Shown here: positions 48,206 through 58,435 of the stretch, in pieces
Layout: every line of letters begins with the position of its first letter
Position numbering within the stretch: the first letter of the stretch is position 1
Source of the DNA: an uncultured Flavobacteriaceae bacterium
GTDB lineage: Bacteria > Bacteroidota > Bacteroidia > Flavobacteriales > Flavobacteriaceae
Length of the DNA: 64,000 nucleotides
Reading direction: 5' to 3'
Assembly: GCA_943842625.1 (NCBI GenBank)
Contig: CALTCK010000002.1
Span: 124,001 to 188,000, forward strand
The notes under the pieces: generated by a model
Databases searched by the model: none
Told to the model about the DNA's origin: nothing
The model's input: the letters and a program-made list of their open reading frames with translations, nothing else
Made by a program: the position numbers and the translations under genes

Positions 48206-49333
48206 ATGATAAAAGTAAAAGAAATAAAATCTAAAAGGGAAATATTACAATTTGTAAAATTTCCATTTTCATTATACAAAGATTGCAAATACTGGGTGCC
48301 TCCTCTAACAAATGATGAACTAGAAACTTTAGACAAGGCAAATAACCCTGTTTTTAAAAATGCCGAGGCTACTTATTATCTAGCTTTTAAAAATAAAAAG
48401 ATAGTAGGAAGGATCGCTGTGATCATTAACCACATAGAAGTAAAGGAACAAAAGAAAAATAAAGTTCGTTTTGGTTGGCTGGATATGATTGATGATATTG
48501 AGGTTACAAAAGCATTATTGCAAAAAGTAATTGAAATTGGAAAACTACATAAATTAGAATATGCGGAAGGTCCCGTTGGATTTTCAAATATGGAAAAGGC
48601 TGGTATATTAACTTTTGGTTTTGAAGAGTTAAATACGATGATTACTTGGTACCAATATCCTTATTATGCAGAACATTTAAAAAAATTAGGATTTCAAAAA
48701 CAGGCAACATGGGTAGAATTTAGATTGCTAAATCCATCAGAACATCTACCAAAAGTTAAACGATTTTCTAACTTAATAAAGGAAAAGTATAATTTAGAAG
48801 TTGTCAGATTTAAAAAGAAAAAAAATATACTACCGTATGTCGATGATATGTTTGGTTTGTTAAATAAAACATACAATTCTTTACAAACATTTGTACCTAT
48901 TCAACAATACCAAATTGATCATTATAAGGATAAGTATTTTAATTTTATTAATCCTGAATATATCACTTGTATTATGGATAAAAACAAAAAATTAATTGCA
49001 TTTTCCATAGTAATGCCCTCCTTTTCAAAAGCACTAAAAAAAGCAAACGGATCACTATTCCCATTTGGATGGTATCATTTAATGAAGGCTCAACGAAAAA
49101 ATGACACCGCAGCTTTCTACTTGATCGGCGTAGATCCTGAATACCAAGGAAAGGGAATTACTGCTCTCATATTTGATGAAGTAAGTGCGATTTTTAGACG
49201 AAAAGGGATTACACAAACCGAAACTAACCCGGAACTTGAAGAAAATGTAGCGGTGCAACAATTATGGAAACATAACAGTCCTGTGAAACATAAAGAGCGT
49301 AGTACGTTCAGAATTGATTTAAAAAACTTATGA
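48206..49333 (+). CDS. GNAT-like N-acetyltransferase
   Basis: The 375-aa protein belongs to a group of long GNAT-related proteins. The N-terminal half has FVKFPFSLYKDCKYWVPPL and AFKNKKIVGRIAVIINH. The C-terminal half has FYLIGVDPEYQGKGITALIF, which carries the acetyl-CoA pyrophosphate-binding QxxGxG/A motif. Substrate unknown. It is 9 bases after the outer-membrane protein gene and overlaps the cupin lipoprotein gene by 4 bases, so it is part of a three-gene operon. Confidence 0.82.
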   Translation: MIKVKEIKSKREILQFVKFPFSLYKDCKYWVPPLTNDELETLDKANNPVFKNAEATYYLAFKNKKIVGRIAVIINHIEVKEQKKNKVRFGWLDMIDDIEVTKALLQKVIEIGKLHKLEYAEGPVGFSNMEKAGILTFGFEELNTMITWYQYPYYAEHLKKLGFQKQATWVEFRLLNPSEHLPKVKRFSNLIKEKYNLEVVRFKKKKNILPYVDDMFGLLNKTYNSLQTFVPIQQYQIDHYKDKYFNFINPEYITCIMDKNKKLIAFSIVMPSFSKALKKANGSLFPFGWYHLMKAQRKNDTAAFYLIGVDPEYQGKGITALIFDEVSAIFRRKGITQTETNPELEENVAVQQLWKHNSPVKHKERSTFRIDLKNL

Positions 49334-49704
49334 AACCATTTTTTGTATTTATATGTTTTATGACTGTTCTTTTACTAAGCTCCTGTAAAACAAAATCGTT
49401 ACTTCCAGATCCGTTATCAGCAGGATGGAACGGTAAAAAAGTTTGTGAGAAAATTGAAGACAATAAATATCAACGTATTTTAAAATGTACCTTCAAGCCA
49501 GGTGTAGGTCATGAGCGACATTATCATTTACCACATTTTGGATATACATTGGAGGGAAGTACTTTTAAAATTAAAGATACTACTGGAACCAGAATTGTAA
49601 ACGTTAAAACTGGAAGTTATTTTAACAATAACGGTATCGAATGGCACGAAGTGATTAACATTGGTGATAGCACTGCGGTATTCCTTATTATTGAACCTAA
49701 ATAA
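49330..49704 (+). CDS. Cupin-domain lipoprotein
   Basis: This 124-aa protein has a lipoprotein signal peptide ending LLLSSC (Cys at residue 19). A single cupin barrel follows: the metal-binding motif PGVGHERHYHLPHFGYTLEG with three His and one Glu, and the second motif YFNNNGIEWHEVINIGDS with a further His. The ligands for a divalent metal are present, so a small-molecule-binding or enzymatic role at the envelope is possible; the substrate is unknown. Its stop is adjacent to the stop of the convergent alpha-oxoamine synthase gene. Confidence 0.8.
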   Translation: MKPFFVFICFMTVLLLSSCKTKSLLPDPLSAGWNGKKVCEKIEDNKYQRILKCTFKPGVGHERHYHLPHFGYTLEGSTFKIKDTTGTRIVNVKTGSYFNNNGIEWHEVINIGDSTAVFLIIEPK

Positions 49705-50965
49705 CTATTCTCCCATTGCAGCTGCAACTGCTGCTGAAAGTCTTTTGTAAGTACCGTTCTCTAAACGCTCACGTATCGAGTTAAATGCCTCTAATGTTTT
49801 TGCTACATCGTCTAAAGTATGAGAAGCAGTTGGGATCATACGTAGTAAAATTAAACCTTTTGGTATAACTGGATATACTACTATAGAACAAAATATACCA
49901 TGATTTTCACGTAAATCTTTTACCAAAGCCATGGCTTCTGGGATAGATCCCTTTAGATAAACTGGAGTCACACAACTTTGAGTGGTTCCAATATCGAAGC
50001 CTTGCTTTTTTAAACCACCTTGCAATGCATTTACATTTTCCCAGAGTTTATTTTTAAATTCTGGCATGGTACGTAGCATATCTAAACGCTTCAATGCTCC
50101 TTCTACCAATTGCATTTGCAATGATTTGGCAAACATTTGAGACCGAAGGTTGTACTTAAGATACGTTATTATTTCGTCATCAGCAGCAATAAAAGCTCCT
50201 GTACTAGCCATTGATTTTGCAAAAGTTGCGAAGTATACATCAATATCGTCCTGAACACCTTGTTCCTCTCCAGCACCAGCTCCAGTTTTACCTAGAGTAC
50301 CAAAACCGTGAGCATCATCTACAAACAGTCTAAAGTTGTATTTTTTCTTAAGCGCTACTATTTCTTTTAACTTTCCTTGTTCTCCGCGCATTCCAAATAC
50401 ACCTTCGGAAATTAGTAAAATTCCACCACCACTTGCTTTTGCCATTTTAGTGGCTCTTTGTAAGTTTTTCTCAATACTTTCTAAATCATTATGCTTATAG
50501 GTAAATCGTTTACCCATGTGCAGTCTAACTCCATCGATAATACAGGCATGTGCATCCACGTCATAGACAATAATATCATCTTTAGAAACCAAGGCATCAA
50601 TCGTTGAAACCATTCCTTGGTAGCCAAAATTTAAAAGATAAGCAGCTTCTTTATTAACAAATTCTGCCAATTCATTCTGCAACTGCTCGTGTAAATCAGT
50701 ATGACCACTCATCATTCTAGCTCCCATAGGGTAAGCCGAACCGTATTTTACGGCTGCCTCAGCATCTACTTTCCTTACCTCAGGATGGTTTGCCAATCCT
50801 AAGTAATCGTTGATACTCCAAGTAATAACTTCTTTACCTTGGAATTTCATATGATTTGAAATTGGACCTTCTAATTTTGGGAAATACAAAATAGCCCTCG
50901 GCTACTTCAGCCCATTTACCGAGTGGTCCTTTGCTTTTGTATATTTTATCGAATAAATCTTTCAT
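49705..50965 (-). CDS. Alpha-oxoamine synthase (possible cysteate acyltransferase), one-base frameshift
   Basis: This PLP enzyme of the alpha-oxoamine synthase family condenses an amino acid with an acyl thioester. The track begins at TTG 50889, but the real start is ATG 50965 (MKDLFDKIYKSKGPLGKWAE). One extra base in the CCC/GGG run (plus 50879-50881) breaks the frame between YFVF and PKLEG. Corrected length is 419 aa. Active-site motifs are NDYLGLANHPEV, DDAHGFGTLG and the PLP Lys in FATFAKSMASTG. It could act on glycine (KBL), serine (serine palmitoyltransferase) or cysteate (sulfonolipid synthesis). The neighbouring cysteine-synthase-like gene favours the last, which is inference. Confidence 0.85.
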
Positions 50966-50987
50966 CTTCTTAAAAATTAAGGTTTAT

Positions 50988-51018
50988 CAAAAATACTATT
51001 TTTTTTGTAGCATAACAA
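50988..51018 (-). promoter_or_regulatory. Promoter of the alpha-oxoamine synthase gene
   Basis: On the minus strand TATTTTTG (plus 50988-50995) is preceded by TTG (plus CAA 51016-51018) with a 20-base spacer. It sits just before ATG 50965 and supports the extended gene rather than the track start. Confidence 0.55.
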
Positions 51019-51044
51019 AAGACATGCACATAAGAAAATAACAA

Positions 51045-51074
51045 ACAAAAAAAGCTACCGTAGGAGTAGCTTTT
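51045..51074 (-). terminator. Terminator of the cysteine-synthase-like gene
   Basis: On the minus strand AAAAGCTAC, seven-base loop, GTAGCTTTT and further T residues form an intrinsic terminator between the two PLP-enzyme genes, so they are probably separate transcripts. Confidence 0.65.
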
Positions 51075-51098
51075 CTGAGGTTTAAAATTCTATTTATT

Positions 51099-52136
51099 TT
51101 ACTTAACGTAATGTATTTCAGCTTCTTTTGATTTATTTTTTTCCATAAATCCTTGCTGTTCCATCCATTCGTTATTGTAAACCTTACTCATGTATTTTGA
51201 ACCATGATCTGGAAATATTGCAACTACGACGCTTTCATTATTAAAAACACCCTCGGCATTTAATTGTTTTAACCCCTCTAATACAGCACCACTTGTGTAA
51301 CCTACAAATAAACCTTCTTTACTTGCTATTTCTCTTGCTGAATGAGCACTTCCTTCGTCCGTAACTTTTACAAAACGATCTATTTTGTCAAAATCTGTTG
51401 CCGAAGGAATTAAATTTTTTCCCAAGCCCTCAATTCGATATGGGTAAATTTCATTTTTATCAAACTCCCTCGTTTCGTGATATTTTTTCAAAACAGAACC
51501 ATAGGCGTCTATTCCTATAATTTCAATATTTTTATTTTGTTCCTTTAAGAATTTTGCAGTACCAGAAATAGTTCCTCCAGTACCACTACAAGCTACTAGA
51601 TGCGTAATTTTACCTTCCGTTTGGTTCCAAATTTCAGCTCCTGTAGAATTATAATGAGCTTCGATATTCAATTCATTGAAATATTGATTGATATAAATGG
51701 AGTCCTCAATTTCTTTATGAAGTCTCTTAGCAACTTCATAATAAGATTTGGGATCTTCTGCTGAAACATGAGCTGGACACACATAGACCTCTGCTCCCAT
51801 TGTTTTGAGCATATCTATTTTGTCTGGCGAGGATTTTGAACTAACTGCAAGTATACATTTGTAACCCTTTATAATACTTACCATAGCTAGACTAAAACCT
51901 GTATTACCACTTGTAGTTTCAATAATGGTATCACCTGGTTTTAAAATCCCTTTTTTTTCAGCTTGTTCAATGATATAAAGCGCTATTCTATCTTTGGTAG
52001 AGTGTCCAGGATTAAACCCCTCAACTTTTGCAAAAAAACTTCCTTGAAATTTCGAGACAATCTTATTAAGTTTAATTAATGGTGTGTTACCCACTAGACC
52101 TAACACATTGTTATAAACATTTAAATTTTTATTCAT
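51099..52136 (-). CDS. Cysteine-synthase-like PLP enzyme (possible cysteate synthase)
   Basis: This 345-aa fold-type II PLP enzyme is of the OASS/CBS family. It has the PLP Lys in GHSTKDRIA (GGSVKDR in most cysteine synthases), the substrate loop [31 protein letters not shown] and the phosphate loop SGTGGTISG. In sulfonolipid-making Bacteroidota, cysteate is made by an enzyme of this family from phosphoserine and sulfite, next to an alpha-oxoamine synthase, as here. An ordinary cysteine synthase or cystathionine beta-synthase remains possible. TAAATTTG (plus 52187-52194) fits a -7 box, giving a 50-base leader. Confidence 0.85.
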   Translation of the reverse strand: MNKNLNVYNNVLGLVGNTPLIKLNKIVSKFQGSFFAKVEGFNPGHSTKDRIALYIIEQAEKKGILKPGDTIIETTSGNTGFSLAMVSIIKGYKCILAVSSKSSPDKIDMLKTMGAEVYVCPAHVSAEDPKSYYEVAKRLHKEIEDSIYINQYFNELNIEAHYNSTGAEIWNQTEGKITHLVACSGTGGTISGTAKFLKEQNKNIEIIGIDAYGSVLKKYHETREFDKNEIYPYRIEGLGKNLIPSATDFDKIDRFVKVTDEGSAHSAREIASKEGLFVGYTSGAVLEGLKQLNAEGVFNNESVVVAIFPDHGSKYMSKVYNNEWMEQQGFMEKNKSKEAEIHYVK

Positions 52137-52210
52137 AAAAGGAAATTTTGCAAAAAAAATAAAAAAAGCACTATTTTTATAGAGTTCAAATTTACGATAA
52201 AAAATACTAA

Positions 52211-54346
52211 CTACTTATTTACCCCTTCTAAATCTAACAAAAAAGAATAAGACCTAGCATACTTTTTTAGTGCATTAAATCTTCCTGAAGCTCCACCATG
52301 ACCAGCCTCCATATTTATATGAAGCAAGAGTAAATTAGTATCGGTTTTCATATCCCTCAATTTAGCGACCCACTTTGCGGGTTCCCAATATTGCACCTGC
52401 GAATCATGAAGTCCAGTAGTCACCAGCAAATTAGGATAATCTTTAATCGCTACTTGATCGTAAGGAGAATACGAAGTCATATAATCGTAGTATTCCTTTT
52501 CATTTGGATTTCCCCATTCATCATACTCCCCAGTAGTCAATGGAATAGAATCATCTAACATGGTGGTAGTTACATCAACAAAAGGAACTTCTGCAACTAT
52601 ACCATTATAAATTTCTGGAGCCATATTTGTAATTACTCCCATTAACAAGCCTCCAGCTGATCCACCATTTGCATAAAGATGTTTGGAAGAAGTGTATTTA
52701 TTAGCAATTAAATATTTAGATACATCAATAAAATCAGTAAATGTATTTTTCTTTTTTAATAATTTTCCATTCTCATACCAGGATCTTCCAAGGTATTCAC
52801 TTCCTCTTACATGGGCGATTGCAAAAATAAATCCTCGATCTAATAAACTTAACCTTACTGTTGAAAAATAGGGATCTACCGTACTTCCATAAGATCCATA
52901 TGCGTAAAGTAGTAAGGGTGTCTTACCATTCATCTTAATTCCTTTTTTGTATACCATCGATACTGGTATTGAAGTACCGTCGGCTGCAGCAGCCCATATC
53001 CTTTTAGATTCATAATTATTTTTATTAAAACCAGTACCCAGGACCTCTGTTTCCTTCAAAATAATTTGTTCTCGTGTATCCATATTAAAATCAATAATAG
53101 ATGAAGGAGTTATTAAAGAGTTATAAACATACCGTAATACCTTTGAATCAAATTCAGGATTAACTGAAACAAACGCTGTATACGTCTCATTATCAAAGGG
53201 TAAATAGTAGGAATCTGCACCATCCCATTTAACAACTTTTATTCTGTTTAAACCATTTGAACGTTCACTAATTACGTAATAGTCTTTAAAAATATCAATA
53301 TCTTCCAGTAATACGTCCTCTTTGTGAGCTATCATTTCTTCCCAGTTATCCATCGAAGTAGTATCGTCAGATGTTTTCATCAACTTAAAATTACTAGCTC
53401 CATCCATATTGGTTAATACATAAAAAGAATCGTTGTAATGAGATATAGAATATTCTAGTCCTCTAACTCTAGGTTGAAAAATCTTAAAATCTTCAAAAGG
53501 AGTATCTGCATTTAAAATTCTGTATTCTGAAGTTAAGGTGCTGTAACTTCCAATGACTAAAAACTTTTTGGATTTTGTTTTAAAAACAAAAGTTCCAAAT
53601 GTTTCATCTTCTTCAGCAAAGATAAGCTCATCGCTAAGCGATGAAGTGCCTAACCGATGTCTAAATATTTTGCTGGAACGCAGAGTTTGTTCGTCTTTTT
53701 GAGCATAAAATAAAGTGCTATTGTCATTCGCCCATGTGGATCCTCCAGTAGTAAGCGGAATAGTTTCATCCAAAATAGTGCCAGTCAGTAAATCTTTAAT
53801 ATAAATGGTATATTTTCTTCGACTTACCGTATCGACTCCAAAAGATATTTTTGTATTGTCAGGACTTACGCTCAAACCTGATAAATTATAATAGGAATGT
53901 CCTTCTGCCATTTCATTAACATCAAAAAGCAATTCTTCCTCGGCTTCTAAACTATCTCTTTTTCTTGTGTAAATTGGATAATCCTTTCCTTTTTCATATT
54001 TTGTAATATAATAATAACCATTGAAACGATAAGGAACAGATTCATCATCTTTCTTGATTCTACTTTTCATTTCTTCAAATAAACTTTTTTGAAAATCTTT
54101 AGTATGTTCGGTCATCCGATCGTAATAATCATTTTCACGCTCTAGATAATCGATTACTTCTTCGTTATCACGTTCATTCAACCAGTAATAATTATCTAAT
54201 CTAACATCTCCATGCTTCTCTAGATGTTTTTCTATTTTGTCTGCTTTAGGAGCTTGTATTTCCATAGTCGTTTTAGATATTTCTTTATTTCTACAAGAAG
54301 CAACAAAAATAAGCGTTAGCAACGAAAAAATTAATGTTTTTTTCAT
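52211..54346 (-). CDS. S9 family serine peptidase (oligopeptidase B-like) lipoprotein
   Basis: This 711-aa prolyl-oligopeptidase-type enzyme has a lipoprotein signal ([10 protein letters not shown], Cys 18). An N-terminal propeller follows ([42 protein letters not shown]). The C-terminal alpha/beta hydrolase has the nucleophile motif [13 protein letters not shown], with Asp and His in [12 protein letters not shown] and EAGHGGASG. The similarity is to oligopeptidase B, which cuts after basic residues; the acidic pocket that confers this is not verified. It probably works in the periplasm on peptides. It is divergent from ybaB. Confidence 0.92.
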   Translation of the reverse strand: MKKTLIFSLLTLIFVASCRNKEISKTTMEIQAPKADKIEKHLEKHGDVRLDNYYWLNERDNEEVIDYLERENDYYDRMTEHTKDFQKSLFEEMKSRIKKDDESVPYRFNGYYYITKYEKGKDYPIYTRKRDSLEAEEELLFDVNEMAEGHSYYNLSGLSVSPDNTKISFGVDTVSRRKYTIYIKDLLTGTILDETIPLTTGGSTWANDNSTLFYAQKDEQTLRSSKIFRHRLGTSSLSDELIFAEEDETFGTFVFKTKSKKFLVIGSYSTLTSEYRILNADTPFEDFKIFQPRVRGLEYSISHYNDSFYVLTNMDGASNFKLMKTSDDTTSMDNWEEMIAHKEDVLLEDIDIFKDYYVISERSNGLNRIKVVKWDGADSYYLPFDNETYTAFVSVNPEFDSKVLRYVYNSLITPSSIIDFNMDTREQIILKETEVLGTGFNKNNYESKRIWAAAADGTSIPVSMVYKKGIKMNGKTPLLLYAYGSYGSTVDPYFSTVRLSLLDRGFIFAIAHVRGSEYLGRSWYENGKLLKKKNTFTDFIDVSKYLIANKYTSSKHLYANGGSAGGLLMGVITNMAPEIYNGIVAEVPFVDVTTTMLDDSIPLTTGEYDEWGNPNEKEYYDYMTSYSPYDQVAIKDYPNLLVTTGLHDSQVQYWEPAKWVAKLRDMKTDTNLLLLHINMEAGHGGASGRFNALKKYARSYSFLLDLEGVNK

Positions 54347-54380
54347 TAGGATTTTATAGATTAGTTTGATTACAATATAC

Positions 54381-54388
54381 TAATTTTG
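54381..54388 (+). promoter_or_regulatory. -7 box of ybaB promoter
   Basis: TAATTTTG fits TAnnTTTG. The track start TTG 54386 is inside it, so translation begins at ATG 54410. Confidence 0.5.
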
Positions 54389-54409
54389 TTTCAAATTAAT
54401 ATATATGTC

Positions 54410-54730
54410 ATGTTTGGAGATTTAAAAGGAATGATGGGTAAACTAAAAGAAGCCCAGGCAAAAGTAGCAGCCACAAAACAACGAATGAACACTGTCTTAA
54501 TAGATGAAAAAAGTAGTGATAGCTTTTTAAAAGTAACGATTACTGCGAATAGAGAACTAAAGCATATTGAAATAGATGATTCCTTATTGCAAAATAAAAC
54601 ACAATTAGTTGAATCTTTAATTCTAACTTTAAATAAAGCCATCGATAAAGCGACGACTATAAATGAGAAAGAAATTGCTGCTGTTGCTAGTGAAGGAATG
54701 CCAAAAATACCTGGAATGGATTTGTTTTAA
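54410..54730 (+). CDS. YbaB/EbfC family nucleoid-associated protein
   Basis: This 106-aa protein matches the YbaB/EbfC family: [21 protein letters not shown] at the start, the central strands and the C-terminal [16 protein letters not shown]. Members form dimers that bind DNA and are often encoded near recR or dnaX, which is not the case here. ATG 54410 gives the typical [11 protein letters not shown] start; the longer track form (MFQINIYV) arises from the promoter. It overlaps the convergent threonine aldolase gene by 4 bases. Confidence 0.9.
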   Translation: MFGDLKGMMGKLKEAQAKVAATKQRMNTVLIDEKSSDSFLKVTITANRELKHIEIDDSLLQNKTQLVESLILTLNKAIDKATTINEKEIAAVASEGMPKIPGMDLF

Positions 54731-55752
54731 TATTCATAATTTTTAAGAACATTAAGAACAATATGATGCATTTCATCTGTGTAATCTAAATGAGTTACCA
54801 TTCTAAGCTTACCTTGCCCCATATCGCTAATTTGTATATGGTTTTCAGACATATCTTTCATAAATTGATCCTTTGACATTTCATCTATTAAATTAAAGAT
54901 AACAATATTCGTATCAGCGGGTTCTACTTTCTTTATGTAATCTAATTTTTGAAGCGTTTGAGCAATTTCTGATGCTTTTTGATGATCCTCTGCTAATCTT
55001 TCAAAATGATGATCCAAGGCGTACAATCCTGCCGCTGCCATGAAACCAACTTGTCGCATTGCACCACCAAGGATTTTACGTACTCTAATAGCTCTTGCCA
55101 TTAGTTCATTACTACCAAGTAAAATAGTACCAAGGGGAGTTCCAAGACCTTTACTTAAACAGACAGAAATCGTATCAAATATTTTTCCATAGCTATTTGG
55201 GTCTTCATTTTTTGCAACTAAAGCATTCATGAGTCTTGCACCATCTAGATGCAAGCCTAAGCCGAAGCTATCACATAAAGTTCTTACTTTTTTAAACTCT
55301 TCAAAATCATAACAAGCACCTCCCCCTTTATTCGTTGTGTTTTCTAGACAAACCAAGGTCGTATTTGGCGTATGGTAATTTGAAATTGGACTAATCCCTT
55401 TTTCTATTGCTGAGGCTGTAATCATTCCTCTATGGCCGTCAATTAAATTACAGGTAACTCCACTATTAAATGCAACTCCCCCTGCTTCGTAATTATAGAC
55501 ATGAGCCCACTTATCGCAAATTAGTTGATCGCCAGGTTGTGTGTGTAATTTTATGGCAGTTTGATTAGACATAGATCCAGTCGGAAAAAAAAGCGCTGTA
55601 TCCATACCAAACATTTCTGCGAATCTACGTTCTAATTGATTTACAGTAGGATCCTCTTTATAAACATCATCTCCAGTTGGCGCCTTTATAATGGCTTGCA
55701 ACATTCCTTTTGTAGGCTTGGTTACCGTATCACTTCGTAAATCTATATTCAT
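54727..55752 (-). CDS. Low-specificity L-threonine aldolase (GntG-type)
   Basis: This fold-type I PLP enzyme (341 aa) cleaves L-threonine or allo-threonine to glycine and acetaldehyde. It has the family start [42 protein letters not shown] and the PLP Lys in [12 protein letters not shown]. The Arg for the substrate carboxylate is in [11 protein letters not shown]. The track start TTG 55773 adds seven unrelated residues; ATG 55752 gives the usual MNIDLRSDT start. It could link threonine, glycine and serine pools with the serine genes. Confidence 0.9.
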   Translation of the reverse strand: MNIDLRSDTVTKPTKGMLQAIIKAPTGDDVYKEDPTVNQLERRFAEMFGMDTALFFPTGSMSNQTAIKLHTQPGDQLICDKWAHVYNYEAGGVAFNSGVTCNLIDGHRGMITASAIEKGISPISNYHTPNTTLVCLENTTNKGGGACYDFEEFKKVRTLCDSFGLGLHLDGARLMNALVAKNEDPNSYGKIFDTISVCLSKGLGTPLGTILLGSNELMARAIRVRKILGGAMRQVGFMAAAGLYALDHHFERLAEDHQKASEIAQTLQKLDYIKKVEPADTNIVIFNLIDEMSKDQFMKDMSENHIQISDMGQGKLRMVTHLDYTDEMHHIVLNVLKNYEY

Positions 55753-55915
55753 TGGGAGTTTTTTATTTATCAATAAATAAATTTAAAAATTAAAATTTAT
55801 TTTTTCTAAATTCAAAATTAAGATTTTTGAGTTTAGATTCATTATTAATTTTAATATTTTAAACTATTGCAAAAATTAAATTACAACTATTTCTTGACTC
55901 ATCAGTTGGTGTACT

Positions 55916-58318
55916 TCAGTTCATAAAACATGGAGCGCTTCCAATAGGACTCCCGTCTGGGATTTTTGAAACCTTATGAACATCAAACTTTTCAGGATAT
56001 TTCCTAAAACTAATTAGCTCTCTAATTAATTGATTGTTAAAGGTAGATTTATCAGATTTTAAAGAGGTGAATAAATCATCTAAAGTTTCATTGGCAACAG
56101 ACTTGACTTGAGGTGAAGCTTGATCAGAAGCAATTAAATTCATTAAATTTTGAATTGTAATGTATTGTAAGGTATGCGCTATCTCTTTTTCATATGATGT
56201 TTTAACTTTTAAATCAAAACTGTGACTTATCAATTTAGTTAGAACTTCGTTTAAACTCAAATTAGCATTTGAAATAGCATGTTGTTCAATTAATCTATTG
56301 GCTCTCTCGGGATTTAATAATAATTTGAGTGTCAGATCACTTGCAGTAGCAACGGCCCCCAAACTATTAAAGGCTACATTGGTATTACTTTTAAAAGATT
56401 CTCTAGTTCTATCATAGCCCATTGCCCTTGGGGGGAAAAGTTTAAGAATTCGGTGCGGGATTTTTAAAGTATTGATGCTGAGCGTTTGCAAGATTTCATC
56501 TAATGCTGCTTCTTGTTCCTTTTTTGAAATAATTTGAACAGCGATCCCAGAATCTCCTTTTACAGCATACGTATAATCTAGTCCCCCTATTAATTTGATT
56601 ACAGCCTCTGTTTGGTATCGATGATAAAAGTATAGAGGAACATACACATCTTCAAGTTTTGAAAAAGGTTCCCCATTTTTAATGTTATCCATTGAAAAAT
56701 TTTCAATTGCTTTCTTTCTTACTGCCAAAACATTTTTTAATTCCTCAGTGGCAGAAGCACCATTGTCCCACAAATGTGCTTTAGCGTTTGCCCCTCCTTG
56801 CGGTCTCGCATCTGCATCTGAAATATAATACAAGCCTTTAGAGAATGCCGCTGTCAATAAATTAGACAAATAGTTTTTCTCCAATTGATTTTCAGGAATG
56901 TCACTATAAGAATAAGCTACGGTAACTTTATCCCAGGCTCCTATTCCCGATGCGTAAGCTTCAGAAAAGTCAATAGTATCATTTTTTAAAGTGATCTTTG
57001 GGTGTGGATAATCCATGACACTTGCCCTATCGGAAACGCTTGCAGCAAAATTATGTGCAAAACCTAAGGTATGTCCTACTTCATGAGCTGAAAGTTGACG
57101 TATTCTTGCCAAGGCTAATTCTAACATCGGTTGATAATTTTGATCATCATTTCCGAAGGGTCGGTTCATTAAGGCTTGTGCGATTAAGAAATCTTGTCTT
57201 ATTCGTAAACTTCCTAGACTTACATGTCCTTTTATAATTTCACCAGTTCGAGGATCATTAATGGAACCTCCATAGCTCCAACCTCTTGTAGAACGGTGAA
57301 CCCATTGTATAACATTATATCGAACATCCAAGGGATCAGCCTCAGGTGGCAACATCTTAACTTGAAAAGCATTTACATAACCAATTGCTTCAAAAGCTTG
57401 ATTCCACCAACTTGCACCCTCTAATAAAGCAGAACGAATTGGTTCAGGGGTTCCAGGGTCTAAATAATAAATTATGGGCTCAACAGCCTCTGAGCGGGTT
57501 TCATTTGGATTTTTCTTATGCAATCGATGCCTATATATAAATTGTTTTTTGATAGGTTCCCAAACGGGTGTTGAATAATCCATGTAAGACATAGGAAAAG
57601 AACCTGATTTGGCATTAAAAATTCTTGGACTGTAGTTATCATCTGGCAATTCAATAAACCCAATATGCTGTCTAACGGATATGGAATTGGCATCTGGCGA
57701 AACAGAAACGATGTTTTTACCCTTTGGTTCCCCAATAAAAGTTAATAAGGATTCAAATTCAACATTTTTCGGAAATGCCTTAGTATTTTCAAGCCACAAT
57801 ACATTTCGTGAAGCATCAAGTTTATAGCTTCCTTGTAAATTATCTTTTAATCTTTTAGAAACGTGATGGGCATCACGAAGTAAAAAAGGAGTTAAATTGA
57901 TGATGTATTTTTCGTCTCTTATTTCTTTGATCGGGAAACCAAAGATGATTGATTTTGCAAAAGCTTCTTCGATCGATTTTTTTTCAAATTCGTTATCAGA
58001 AATTGCTCTAAATTTTTGATTGGGTTGTAATAATAATATCTTATTACCACTTTTAATAAATTTAACGACGACACCATCCCCTATCTGCCCTCGATCCAAA
58101 CCAATATCGTTTGACCCCAATCCAGAAGCTAAAAAATGAGTATACAAAAACTCTTTATTTAGTTTGTCTACTTCTAGGTATATTTTGCCTTCGGTAGCTG
58201 AATAGTAAAAATTAAAATAACCATTATATAATTTTAAGTCTTTTTTTTCTTCGATAAATTGTGCAGAAAGTGAATGCAGATTAAATAAAACAACCAAATA
58301 GAGTACTACATATTTCAT
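55916..58318 (-). CDS. Zinc-dependent metalloprotease (metzincin, DUF5117/DUF4953)
   Basis: The 800-aa protein has a signal peptide (YVVLYLVVLFNLHSLSAQ). A DUF5117-type N-terminal region follows (LDRGQIGDGVVVKFI). The zinc site SAHEVGHTLGFAHNF is a HExxHxxGxxH metzincin motif, and the downstream VMDYPHP supplies the Met-turn. DUF4953 fills the C-terminal part, with a last short tail (SAPCFMN). Large proteases of this type are common in Bacteroidota and mostly uncharacterised. I see no type IX secretion C-terminal domain, so it may remain in the periplasm or outer membrane. It is divergent from prfB. Confidence 0.87.
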   Translation of the reverse strand: MKYVVLYLVVLFNLHSLSAQFIEEKKDLKLYNGYFNFYYSATEGKIYLEVDKLNKEFLYTHFLASGLGSNDIGLDRGQIGDGVVVKFIKSGNKILLLQPNQKFRAISDNEFEKKSIEEAFAKSIIFGFPIKEIRDEKYIINLTPFLLRDAHHVSKRLKDNLQGSYKLDASRNVLWLENTKAFPKNVEFESLLTFIGEPKGKNIVSVSPDANSISVRQHIGFIELPDDNYSPRIFNAKSGSFPMSYMDYSTPVWEPIKKQFIYRHRLHKKNPNETRSEAVEPIIYYLDPGTPEPIRSALLEGASWWNQAFEAIGYVNAFQVKMLPPEADPLDVRYNVIQWVHRSTRGWSYGGSINDPRTGEIIKGHVSLGSLRIRQDFLIAQALMNRPFGNDDQNYQPMLELALARIRQLSAHEVGHTLGFAHNFAASVSDRASVMDYPHPKITLKNDTIDFSEAYASGIGAWDKVTVAYSYSDIPENQLEKNYLSNLLTAAFSKGLYYISDADARPQGGANAKAHLWDNGASATEELKNVLAVRKKAIENFSMDNIKNGEPFSKLEDVYVPLYFYHRYQTEAVIKLIGGLDYTYAVKGDSGIAVQIISKKEQEAALDEILQTLSINTLKIPHRILKLFPPRAMGYDRTRESFKSNTNVAFNSLGAVATASDLTLKLLLNPERANRLIEQHAISNANLSLNEVLTKLISHSFDLKVKTSYEKEIAHTLQYITIQNLMNLIASDQASPQVKSVANETLDDLFTSLKSDKSTFNNQLIRELISFRKYPEKFDVHKVSKIPDGSPIGSAPCFMN

Positions 58319-58435
58319 AAAAATTTATTTTTTTTAAAGCTATAAAAAATATTGGAATTTTCTTTTAAGATGAATTGTTAAATTCTATTTTTACGAGGAC
58401 TTAATAACAAAAAAATACCGATAGTTCGGGACTAT

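Noticed and set aside
57472-57735. 87-aa minus-strand ORF within the metalloprotease gene
   Set aside because: It is another frame of the protease coding sequence, without domain support.
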